This document shows, piece by piece, positions 12,301 through 24,300 of a stretch of 64,000 nucleotides of DNA (positions are counted from its first letter, which is position 1; every line of letters starts with the position of its first letter). The stretch spans positions 26,948,348 through 27,012,347 of the forward strand of contig OZ024804.1 in NCBI GenBank assembly GCA_964017045.1, given 5' to 3'. Position numbers and translations under genes: made by a program. This DNA comes from Omphiscola glabra. Taxonomy: Eukaryota > Mollusca > Gastropoda > Lymnaeidae. A model generated the notes under the pieces. That model ran no database searches and had not been told where the DNA came from. It saw nothing but the letters and a program-made list of their open reading frames with translations.

Positions 12301-15300
12301 GGCGACCACCCTGTCCAGTGCCTAGAAGTTGCTTCAAGAGTTCATTGTGTGGTGTTTTTGCATCCAGGTCAAGGTCATCACGGGTGATAGAGCCATCTTT
12401 TCAAACAAAGAAATATTTCTTAGATTCAATACTTTTTTTTTAAAAAAAACAGACATAATAAATTGAGATGAAAATGCACAAACAGTGCACAAATTAATTT
12501 TATATCTTTTGAGACAAGAACCAAAAAATAAAGCGAGCTAAGAAAATTTCCACATTATAAAACTCAAATAGACAACAAGGCATTGAGAAAAATAATTGCT
12601 AAGTCAATGGTTCTAATGAAAAGATTACTACTATTGATAGCTTACCAGCTGACACAGAGTCCTCACTGGGCTCCAGCTTGACATGTCCGCCAACACTAAC
12701 ACAACTGTCAGACATTGGGGAAGTCAATCCAGACCTGGACATCATTGGACCACCATCACCCATCATGTGCTGGGGCTGGTGAATAGCCATAAATCCACTT
12801 GGGTCACCAGGATGCATGCCCTGGTTGTATGGTCTGAGTGAGAGTAAAAAAAAATTCAATGTTAATTCAGTGATAAACAATGTTTTAAAGAAATTATTTC
12901 ATGGTCTCAAATTTTTTTTAACCCTCTTGAAACAGCTGGGCTAATGTTGTAAGTAATATTGTAAAATTAATAATGTCTGACAGTGACACTGAACAAACCA
13001 TCCTTACTGATTTTGATATTCTAGCAGTGAATCTGACACTGATGCAAAACAACCAGGAAAGTAATGAAGAAGACCAAAATGATGATGTACACGATAATGT
13101 TGTGAACCCTTGGTTTGTTATTAGGGGTTCTCAACTGGATAGAGATGACCCCTCTGAATTTGTAGATAATATAGGTCCTATAAATGGCATAAGCACACCA
13201 CTTGAGTACTTTATGTTTTTTTTACAATAAATATCACTCCAATTTTTATGAGAGAGACCAATAGTTAAACAGACAACTTTCTCAGTAACATCCAGCTTAA
13301 GAGAAGGTCCTTAGGTCATAATTGGAGGCCTGTTACAGAGAGTGTCTGTAGCTACTGAAAAATAGCAGAGGGCAGGGAAAGGAGTAGAACCATGTGCCAG
13401 AGGTGTCTGAAGGCCGTCTATGGGCCAGAGGTGTCTGAAGGCCGTCTATGGGCCAGAGGTGTCTGAAGGGCCTCCATGGGCCAGAGGTGTCTGAAGGCCG
13501 TCTATGGGCCTTGTTTCCCAAAACGCAAAAGTGTTAGGACCTATTCAGGCTACATCCATAAAAAATATTCACACAATTGATACAAGTAAATCATGTTTAT
13601 TCTAAATTTAACCAAAAAATTACACCCATTAATTATGAAAGTCAGGATAGCTCATTTACATAAATATTGATATTTCAGTTTGATTCATAAAGATTGTATT
13701 AATTCATTCAATTTCCTACAACAATATATACAGTTTTATTTCTGTAAAGCAAATAGTTTATTTTTTATAAATTTTTTTGCAATGCAAGTGGCGAGCTCGT
13801 AATTTTGGCACAGACCCCCCCAAAATAGGCTCAACCCAAAAACATTAAGCTACATTAAATCTAGTTCTAAGATAAAGCATAAATTTACCTTGGCTTGCCT
13901 AGCATTGCTGGGTCGCCTCCCATGCCTGACATACCCATTGAATTGCCAGAAGGGAGAGAATTCACGAAGCTCTTGTCATCAGGAATATTATCCAGATGAC
14001 GAAGAGGCTGCGTCTGCATGTTGGGTGACATCTGGGGTGACATGTGAGGTGACATCTGTGGAGATGTCATCTGTGAAGGGGGAGTAGAGCCGGGTGGCGT
14101 CATTCCTCTCATCATCATCTGCCGGTAATGTGGTGCCATGTGGCGGGCTTCACCCGTGGCCATCATGCGAAGCTGTGCTGCCATGCGTGGATCACCCATC
14201 ATCTGCTGGAACATCTGCGGTCTTTGATGATGTGGGACAGGCATCTGGGACCCCATTGTTGTGCTGACACCAGGATGACCGGGAGGATGGAAATTGGCCA
14301 GTGAGGCTAAGGGCCCCCCACCACTGCTCATTGAGTTTGGAGGGTAAGGTGATGGTGGACCACCTTGCATCATCGGATGGTGTTGACCCATCATTTGAGG
14401 TCGTTGCATACCATGGGGGGAAGACTGCATGGGATGGTTTGACTGGGGCATACCATGAGGGGCTACTGACATTGCATGAGATGTGATCGGCATCCCGTGT
14501 GACGAAGGCGGCATATCTTGCATGCCCGGGTGTGTTGGGGACATGAACTGGTGAGGTGGCATTCTGGGCCGCATCCCAGGGTGTTCAGGGCTCATCATTT
14601 CTGGTGGCATCTGTCTGTGCTGAGGATGTGGCATCCCACGTGGAGGGCGTGGCATCCTACTCATGTCTCCAACCATTCCAAAGTGTGGAGGACGCTGTCG
14701 ATGAATTCCAGTGCCTGTAGGGGACATCGGGTGAGGAGACATTCCATAAGGCGGAGCTGTTGACATGTCTGGGTGCATCCTGGGTGGAAATCGGGCTCCT
14801 TGCATGAATTGCTGCTGAGGTGGTCCACTGATGGGCATGTAGCCTTGGGGTGGCTGACCAGTTGGTGTTTTGGGGGAAACACCTGGAGATGAGCCCATGG
14901 ACCTAGGGCCCATCATACCTTGGAAAGAAAAGTCTACACGAATATATAGCAAGCAAATAATTTTCTGTACATTACTTCATAAATGATATATTATGTGAGT
15001 GCCCGTAATAGGTTTCAAATTTGAACCTATTTCAAGTTTTTTCATGCAAGATCATAATATAACCTCAGAGACACTTAAATTGTGTATTTCCATAAAAGAA
15101 TCAATACCAACCCTGCATTAATTATCATTGATGAATACAAACTAAGGTGTGTATTTTTCATATTTCTACATCTCAACAATTAGGTTAAAATCTGAAAGTG
15201 TTTAAGGATCCAAAATAGCCTAGCAATTGTAAATTTATTTTAAGTGACTAAAGTGCAGTATATTGGAAAGCGTTCTCAAATAAATTTAGATAAAAAATGA

Positions 15301-18300
15301 ATTTGTTAATTATGAGAACATAAAATATTTTATGCCTCAACTTTATGTAAACAGTAGTAATAAACTATTTCAATACTGGTGAATCCACAATGTATGAAGC
15401 TTATGAAATCCTTACCTGTGTAGGGCTGATGTGGAGAGGTATGTAGAGGACTATGATCGGAGGATGGAGACATATCTGACATGAATGGTGATCGCTGCTC
15501 CTGAGATGACTGGTGTGTCGATGTCGGTATAGCTGTGCCGGCTGATGATAAAGCAGACTGTGACACTTGCTGCAACATGTCAAGTGGGGGCCGTGTCATA
15601 CGTGTAGGGTGGTATGACTGATGTGGAGAAAATCCTGTCTGGGACTGTGGCATATATGCATTGTTTTGTTGGTGCATTTGCTGGGACTGTTGGTGCATTT
15701 GCTGAGCATGCTGCATTTGTTGTTCATGCTGCAGTTGCTGTGGGCCTACTTGGGGATGTTGCTGCTGTGGGCCGGCTTGAGGATGTTGAGGATGCTGCTG
15801 TTGTCCAGGTTGAGAATGCTGCTGAGGTCCGGACTGTGCATGCTGCTGAGGTCCAGACTGTGCGTGTTGCTGAGGTCCGGACTGTGCATGCTGCTGAGGA
15901 CCGGTAAGTGAATGCTGCTGTGGCGTACCATGAGAAAGTTGTTGACCCCCGAGAGGATGATGCTGTGGCATTTGCTGCATCTGAGGATGTTGTATCTGAC
16001 CAGGATGTTGCTGAAGTTGTTGTGGCTGCTGCATCTGGGGTCTTTGTTGCTGCTGAACCATGCCACGGCCCATCTGCTGCAGGTGTTGCTGTTGCATTGT
16101 TTGATGCTGTGGAGACATGCCCATCTGACCACCTGGAGTGGAGTAGTACGAACTGCCTGGATAACCCCCATTATCTGTGGATGCTGTAGTGGCTGCAGAC
16201 ATGGAAGATGCTGAAGGAGGTCGTGGAGTCGAGTTACTTCTGCTGTCTTGGCTCCCAGGCCGGGACGGTGGCTCTGAATCTACATCGGGTTCAAAAGAAG
16301 ATTCTCCCGAGGCAACAGCATCAATGGTTGACTGAAGTCTCTCCAAGGCTTGAACATCAGTTGTGTAGGACCGGATCACCTGGTTGGGTAATCATTATTT
16401 TTAGACATTAAATTTAAAATTGTCATGTTAATGAGATTAGTGCAATTCTTGCAAGAACAAGACATTTTTTTTTAAAGCACAAAAACTGCCCTAAAGACCC
16501 ATCTCTTCAAACTGTACTATAAAGACACATTCTCACCCCCCTCTGACTGCAACGTTCGATTCTGCTGGGTGCTGTCCATAGCTAGACAGGGGTGGATAGA
16601 ACTAAGGTGGTGAGGTCAAGCTTTTCACCAATTATTGTTTTTAAATTTATACGTTTATGTAATTGCTAATTGTTATGTAAACGCAGTGAGTCTAGCCCTC
16701 GGCTGAAGTACTGCACTATATAAAACCACCTAATAATAATAATATACAATTAGAATGCCATAATAAAATTAACATTTGAAGTTCTTGAATCAGCATATCT
16801 GTAACTAAAATTTGAAACAATTTAACATTGGACACAATAATAAAATATAAATGTAGCCGTTTTACTAAACTGGAAAAGCCTAATTTTTCACCAAAAAAAG
16901 TTGTTAAAATTGTGTATTAACTTTTTTCTTTAGAACCTCAAATCTTGCCATAGCTAACTAAGTTTTATCAACATTTCTTTCATAAAATGAAATAAAATAT
17001 TCTTTTTCCAACTTTGTAGTTGTTGATTGTGGCAAATTGTGGGTTAGTGCCATAATGATAGAGTTTTGGGAAACTGTTGAGTTTGATGAACAGTAATCAT
17101 TTATTTTTTTTGGACAACAAAATAAATGTGATCTGTTTTCACAAATTGTTTCAAATTATTGTTTGTTTTTTTGTTGTTTTTTTTAATACAGTTAATACTG
17201 TCCTTAAAACATGAACACCCTAAGCTCACTTTTCAAAATACTAATTTGGAGATAAATGTCTGATTATGATTCATCTTAGTTGACATTCTCAGACATTTCA
17301 AAATACTAATTTGGAGATAAAAGTCTGATTATGATTCATCTTAGATGACATTCTCAGACATTTCAAAATTAAAGAAGGTTCAAATAAAAAACGACACAAA
17401 TATTGAAGATTTATTATCATTAAACTAGCATCATTATTATTTATTAAAAAGTTTGAAACATACTGTGGGAATCTTGCATACCCATTATTTTATGTTCTGC
17501 CCTTTCTTTGTTTGTATGCAGGCTGATTATTTTTTCAGGGACTAATCAAAAATACTTTGGTAAATAGAAAATTTAATTTTTTTTTTTATTGACATTTAAA
17601 TTTTTTTTTTTTTTTTTTGAAGTATGTCCAAATTTTGGTAAAACTTGCTTGCCAATGGACATTTCCCAGTTTTTCCACTTTTGGGAAGTTCTTATTTGCT
17701 GTTTGATTTAATTCAAGTAAGTTTAGTAGGGCTAATTAAAATGGATCCAATAAGTATTTTTTTTTTAGAAATATATAATATTTTGAATCTGAATAATTTC
17801 ATTCCCTTCAATTCATGATAATGTCATCCAAGCCATGTTTACAAACCCAAACCATATTACCGACCAATGATATGAAACAGGAACAACCTCAATTCCACTT
17901 CCCTCCCCGATATTAAACATGCTTTTTTCTAAGTGGTCATATCCCATATCTTTGTAATTTACAACTTAACTTTAAAAATTGACCTTACTGTAAAAACAAA
18001 ATGACAAATTTAAAATAAAAATCTTTAAAAACTTCCATCATTTTAAAATTCCACCACATGGACCAACTATCTGAAGATGTCCTCTGCTATAGTGTCATTT
18101 TACTTCACAAAATATTTACCACCTGGCAAGAAAGCAAATTATCAAACATTTTCAATAATGCTTACAGATGAATGAATATCTTACCTTTTTTGTTCCTTCA
18201 CTTGTGTTTTTGCTTGATCCAACATTTATCTTGACAATGTCTGTATCAGGAGACTTTGTGTAAGTCACATTTTTAAACAGATTAGATCCTGGCTTTGAGC

Positions 18301-21300
18301 TGAAAGGTTCTGTAGTTGGTGTAGCAGGCCCTGACGATGGTATGTTAGGTGGCATCGGTGTGGTCACCGCAGGAGATGGCGATGCCGATAATGACTGGGA
18401 TACAGGAGGTGGCGGTGGTGGAGTCTGCTGAGGTGCTGACATGGGTGGGTGTGAAGCAGAAGTGCTTTGATGTGATGATACAGTGGGTGGTTCAGAGTTT
18501 AAGTCCAGAGTTTTGACACTGTAAACAGGTGCCGGTGTGGCAGAGGAAGTGATGGTTGAACCGGATGGACTGTTGATGACAGCAGTTGATGTTGATGAAA
18601 TGTAACTTGTTGACTCACAACGAGAAGTCACCACAGATGCAGTGCGCTTGACTTTCTCTTTGTAAGAAGGTCCTGATATTAGTTCAGCAGTGCCGTCGGA
18701 CGACTTCCTGATCTTCAGCTTGAGATCACCTTCTAGTTTACTTCGGGAAGAAACAGATGAAAAGTCCCCTCGTGGGTTGGAAGGACTCTCACAAAATAGT
18801 TGAGGTTGGGACTGACCATCCATACGTATCCGCAAAGGAGGAATAACAGGCCGTGACTCATTTGATGAACTTCGTGAGACACTTGAAGGAGAAGGACTAT
18901 TGTTGTTAGCTTGTGCATTATTGTCCGAGGTAACTTGTGCTGATTTGGATGATTGAGACGAGTAGTATGATGGTGAAGGGGGAATTGCACTTTGCACTTT
19001 AGGCACTGTAGGTGTGGTGACTGGGGCAGTGATAGCAGCTTGTGGAAGGGATGATGATGATGATGAAGAAGATACAGAAGAACTAAAACTAGGGGCTTGG
19101 GTCTGAGCAGTCGATGAGATGGGCAATACTGATGAGGGCTTGGCAAAAGTTTTTATAACTTCAGAAATGGGAGACGACGATGGTTGACTTGTTGCTGTGG
19201 ACTCGGAAGCACAGTTTACATCTGATGTCTTGGTCTGTTTTATCATAGATTCTGTTCTGCTGTCCCCTGGACCCAATGTTTCGTGTCCTCCTTTTGCATT
19301 TCCACTCCCAGGCTGCACAACTGAGGGAATGACAGATTCTTGTTCTAAAACTGAAGATGATTTTTCAGCTGGTGATTGTTTAGAGCTATTTTCAATGTCT
19401 TTAGCTGGTGTTTGGGTGCTTTGCCCATTTGTTTGTGTTGCTGGCATCGAATGTGCGGGAGGAATGACTGATTGCTCATTTAATGTCGGAGTCGAGGATG
19501 CTAATCCTGACAATGAGAATGCTGATAATGTGTCAGAGGGAAGAATGGGTACGTTGGATGGTTCTGATGTATCTGAGTCGATCCGAGGTTTGAAGTTTGC
19601 AAGAGAAAGAGAGACGACCTCAAGCTGGGATGAGATTTGGGAGTGAATGGGAGAGATCATTGTGACATTTGTGTGGGGTGAGGCCTTCTCTGGGGTGACA
19701 GGGAGTGCAGTACCTTGGTTTGAAGTTGGTAATGAAGTGACAGCTTCACCGGTGTCCATTTTACTTTCGGTTGTCTCAGGTTTATCAGTTCTTTCAATTT
19801 GAGGGTCATTCTTTACTGCAGTATTTATGTTTTGTGCTTCAGCAGATTTGTCTGATTTCATTTGAAAATCTCTACTGCTATCTGAATTGAAATTGCTTGT
19901 TTCAGAAAAAGAGTTATCTAAACTTGCTGAAGTTGAATCTTGCATAGGTTTTTCTGAATTGGCAGCTTTTGATTTTCGTGTTGGTGCTGTTGTGGAATTT
20001 TTATCCTCTTCATCATCTGTTCCACAATGAATACCATCGTCACAAACCTTTTTCTTTGTGGCACTACTGCTTTCTTCTTCATCATCTGTTCCACAATGAA
20101 TGCCATCGTCACAAACCTTTTTCTTTGTGGCACTACTGCTTTCTTCTTCATCATCTGTTCCACAATGAATGCCATCGTCACAAACCTTTTTCTTTGTGGC
20201 ACTACTGCTTTCTTCTTCATCATCTGTTCCACAATGAATACCATCGTCACAAACCTTTTTCTTTGCTTTACTACTTCTCTCTTCCTCATCATCTGTTCCA
20301 CAATGAATACCATCGTCACAAACCTTTTTCTTAGTGGCACTACTGCTTTCTTCCTCATCATCTGTTCCACAATGAATACCATCGTCACAAACATTTTTCT
20401 TTGCTTTACTACTGCTCTCTTCCTCATCATCTGTTCCACAATGAATACCATCGTCACAAACCTTTTTCTTTGCTTTACTACTTCTCTCTTCCTCATCATC
20501 TGTTCCACAATGAATACCATCGTCACAAACCTTTTTCTTTGTGGCACTACTGCTTTCTTCCTCATCATCTGTTCCACAATGGATACCATCGTCACAAACC
20601 TTTTTCTTCTTTGTGGCACTACACCTCTCTTCCTCATCGTCTGTTCCACAATGAATGCCATCGTCACAAACCTTTTTCTTAGTAGCACTACTGCTTTCTT
20701 CCTCATCATCTGTTCCACAATGGATACCATCGTCACAAACCTTTTTCTTAGTAGCACTACTGCTTTCTTCCTCATCATCTGTTCCACAATGAATACCATC
20801 GTCACAAACCTTTTTCTTAGAAGCACTACTGCTTTCTTCCTCATCATCTGTTCCACAATGGATGCCATCGTCACAAACCTTTTTCTTCTTTATGTCACTA
20901 CATCTCTCTTCCTCATCGTCTGTTCCACAATGAATGCCATCGTCACAAACCTTTTTCTTAGAAGCACTACTGCTTTCTTCCTCATCATCTGTTCCACAAT
21001 GAATACCATCGTCACAAACCTTTTTCTTAGTAGCACTACTGCTTTCTTCCTCATCATCTGTTCCACAATGAATACCATCGTCACAAACCTTTTTCTTTGC
21101 TTTACTACTGCTCTCTTCCTCATCATCTGTTCCACAATGGATGCCATCGTAACAAACCTTTTTCTTCTTTACGTCACTATATCTCTCTTCCTCATCGTCT
21201 GTTCCACAATGAATGCCATCGTCACAAACCTTTTTCTTAGAAGCACTACTGCTTTCTTCCTCATCATCTGTTCCACAATGAATACCATCGTCACAAACCT

Positions 21301-24300
21301 TTTTCTTAGTAGCACTACTGCTTTCTTCCTCATCATCTGTTCCACAATGGATACCATCGTCACAAACCTTTTTCTTAGTAGCACTACTGCTTTCTTTCTC
21401 ATCATCTGTTCCACAATGAATACCATCGCCACAAACCTTTTTCTTAGAAGCACTACTGCTTTCTTCCTCATCATCTGTTCCACAATGGATGCCATCGTCA
21501 CAAACCTTTTTCTTCTTTATGTCACTACATCTCTCTTCCTCGTCGTCTGTTCCACAATGAATGCCATCGTCACAAACCTTTTTCTTAGAAGCACTACTGT
21601 TTTCTTCTTCATCATCTGTTCCACAATGAATACCATCGTCACAAACCTTTTTCTTAGTAGCACTACTGCTTTCTTCCTCATCATCTGTTCCACAATGAAT
21701 ACCATCGTCACAAACCTTTTTCTTAGTAGCACTACTGCTTTCTTCCTCATCATCTGTTCCACAGTGAATACCATCGTCACAGGTCTTTTTTGAGCTATCA
21801 CTTTGAATTTCAGAACTGTTCACTTCACCTAAAGGTAACGCTAATTCTAATTTAGTTTCCGGAATGCTGGTGTTTGTTGATGCTGCCGTAGGTTTTTGAG
21901 CACCAGTGTTTTGGCCATGGCTGTTTGCCTCAGCTGGAATGTTCGATGGTGAAGAACTGGATGATGAAGCTGGTGTGCTTTGTGTAGATGAAGTTGCTGC
22001 AGATGTAAATAAATTTGCAGGGGATGCGGTATATAAAGTTGTGCCTAAATTTGCAGCAGCTGCTGCCTGCCCAGCTGATACTTGAGATGTGGCTATATGA
22101 GAAGCTGACGTTGGTGTTTGCGGTAATGAATCTGTGCCAGCTGTTGATGATGTTGGTGGAGCACTTGATGATGCTGAAGGAGTTGCAGATGTTGATATAG
22201 ACATTTTTGTCAGAGATGAAGAAATTGTGCTTGAAGGAAGAGAACCCTGTTGTAGAGCCATTATATGAGGGGGAGGCTGGTATGAGGTGGCTTGAGGTGT
22301 GGGTGGCAGATGAGTCAGGGGAGGTGCTTGATTCACCTGCTGTTGGTGTTGACCAGGAGGCACGGTCTGGTTAGCCTGGGCGCTCAGCGGCATTTGTGAG
22401 TGATGAGTTAAGTGGGGGGGCATACCTGGACCAGATCCGGGCATGCGCTGTTGCATCATAGCATGGGGAGACATGTGCTGGTCAGAGCCTTGCATTCGTG
22501 GTTCAGGGGGCATCCGGGGAGGAAAACCAGGCATGTGTGAATACTGAGGATGACTAGCTCTCAAATGAGGGGGTCGATTAAGAAATGATTGAGGAGGCTG
22601 TGCTACACCAGGTGGAAATCTTTGCCTTTGTGGGTAGGGATGCAGCTGTGGGTACCTAGGAGAACCCATTGCAGTCATCTGCTGGGGGTCCATTGGGTGA
22701 CGCTGACCTTCAGCCATACCCGGAAACTGCTGCTGGTAATGCTGCATTCTGGCCAGATTTTGTAGCTGCTGGCTCTGCTGGAACCGCGGATCGATCGGTC
22801 CACCATGGGGAGGCATATGCAGAGGCATTCGTTGTGAATGTGGAGGGGGGTGTGCGAGAGATGTTTGGCTGCCAGAACTACTCTGAGGTTCACTAGAGGC
22901 AGACCCGGCAGCTAAAGCAGGGACATAACCACCAGATGGTGGGTTCTTACCTTCTCCCTGTAAGTTGCGCTGCTTATCTATGCCCTGTCCACATGAGACT
23001 TCTGGATTTCCACCGGCTTGTGTGGTCATGTGTGAGTCAAGTGTCTGGGCAGAAGGTGCATTAGTCAATGATAATCCCGATGGCACCCCAGATATTGAGC
23101 AGGCCTGAGATTTATCTGGCTCGGGCGGGATAACAGGCTGGGCACGCGCTGGACTACGGCTACGTGGAGATTTACCTCCTCTTGCGCTGCTTGGACTTGA
23201 AGGATTTTGCAGCTCTTTTTGTGAGTTATTGAGGATTTCTAAAATACGTCTTTCTGTTTCTGACTGTGGTCTGGGCAGTTCAGCAGGTTTTGTAGTGGAT
23301 CCTGTGCTGCTCATTGAGCTCATGCTGGATGACTGACTGCTCATCTGACCTAAAATTGTGTAAGAAACAAACACAGTGCCGAGTGATATCTTTGCACTAA
23401 CACAGGTATCTCATTCATCTTATAACCATTTAGATAACTAGAAAATTAATTTTTGACATAAACTCATTCAATCCTGGCCCAGAAATCTAGCACTGAGAAT
23501 CCCCTGAGAATCCCAAGGATTAAACTGCATGCATCATTTTTTGCTTCATTCTTTTGTGATCAAGTAACGCAAAGCAGGTAATTTTACTTCAATAAGGAAA
23601 ATGCAACAAGAATATTTCCAACATAATCCATTTGTGGATACAAAAATGTACAAATATGTAACTTATACCTAGTAGAGCTTGACTGGGAATAGAAGGAGGG
23701 AGAGGTTGCGACTGGGCACTTTCCAATTCATCCGATTTCTTTTTCTTTTTCCTCTTCTTCTTTTCTTTTTGCCCTGTCTGGGTGCCAGAGGGCATGTCCG
23801 ACACTTGTGTTGTGGGCATGTTACTGGGTCCTAATAACAAAAACGTTGATCACAAAAATGAAGCATGACTGCAATATATTTACACAAGCAGTTTAAAAAC
23901 CCAACAAATAAAGTTCTAAATGTTAAATTACAATCAATTGAAAAGGGGTGAGAAAAAAATCGTCTACATCTTTTTAAAGAAGCAGAAGAAACAGCAAGCA
24001 GTATTTAAACCCTTTTATTTTTTAAAAATATACAGTTGTCAATTTTTTTTTTTTTAAATTCAACATTTTTGTGTCTTAATCCCAATCAATTGTGGGCGCT
24101 CAGAAATGTTATCATTATAAACCCCAGCCAAAGGTGAACAACTCCACCCTTTAGGGCAGATAACTTTCACCCTTTACGGCAGGTAACTTTATAGAGAATT
24201 TTTTAAACATATCTATTTAAAAGTATAGTTATATGAAATAAATATGATTTGCATTGGTTGTTTTATATGTTTCATCATATTATTTCCCAATGCTTTTGTT

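Noticed and set aside
14301..14763. Plus-strand frames opposite exon 45
   Set aside because: Antisense shadows of the Met/Pro/His-rich coding.
15614..16214. Leu/Val/Ala-rich plus-strand frames of about 100 codons
   Set aside because: Shadows of the Gln/His-rich exon 44 (CAG/CAT read in reverse as CTG/ATG).
19918..20874. 318-codon and similar minus-strand frames ([15 protein letters not shown] repeats)
   Set aside because: Alternative reading of the same array, out of phase with both flanking exons. The CDDGIH frame continues into the rest of exon 43 and is the real one.
20001..21786. CRISPR-like look of evenly spaced repeats
   Set aside because: There are no unique spacers. The whole unit repeats, it is coding, and the DNA is eukaryotic.
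20027..21793. 588-codon plus-strand open frame with repeated hydrophobic segments
   Set aside because: It lies exactly antisense to the coding repeat array of exon 43. The openness follows from the 66/69-bp period, and no splice partners or conserved domain are visible.
18152..23374. MFVSYTILG as a translation start
   Set aside because: Those codons are intronic readthrough before the acceptor TTTTAG at 23350. The phase joins exon 42 instead.
24120..24192. Duplicated CCCTTTAGGGCAG/CCCTTTACGGCAG motif as a mobile-element end
   Set aside because: Two short imperfect copies only, no inverted partner.
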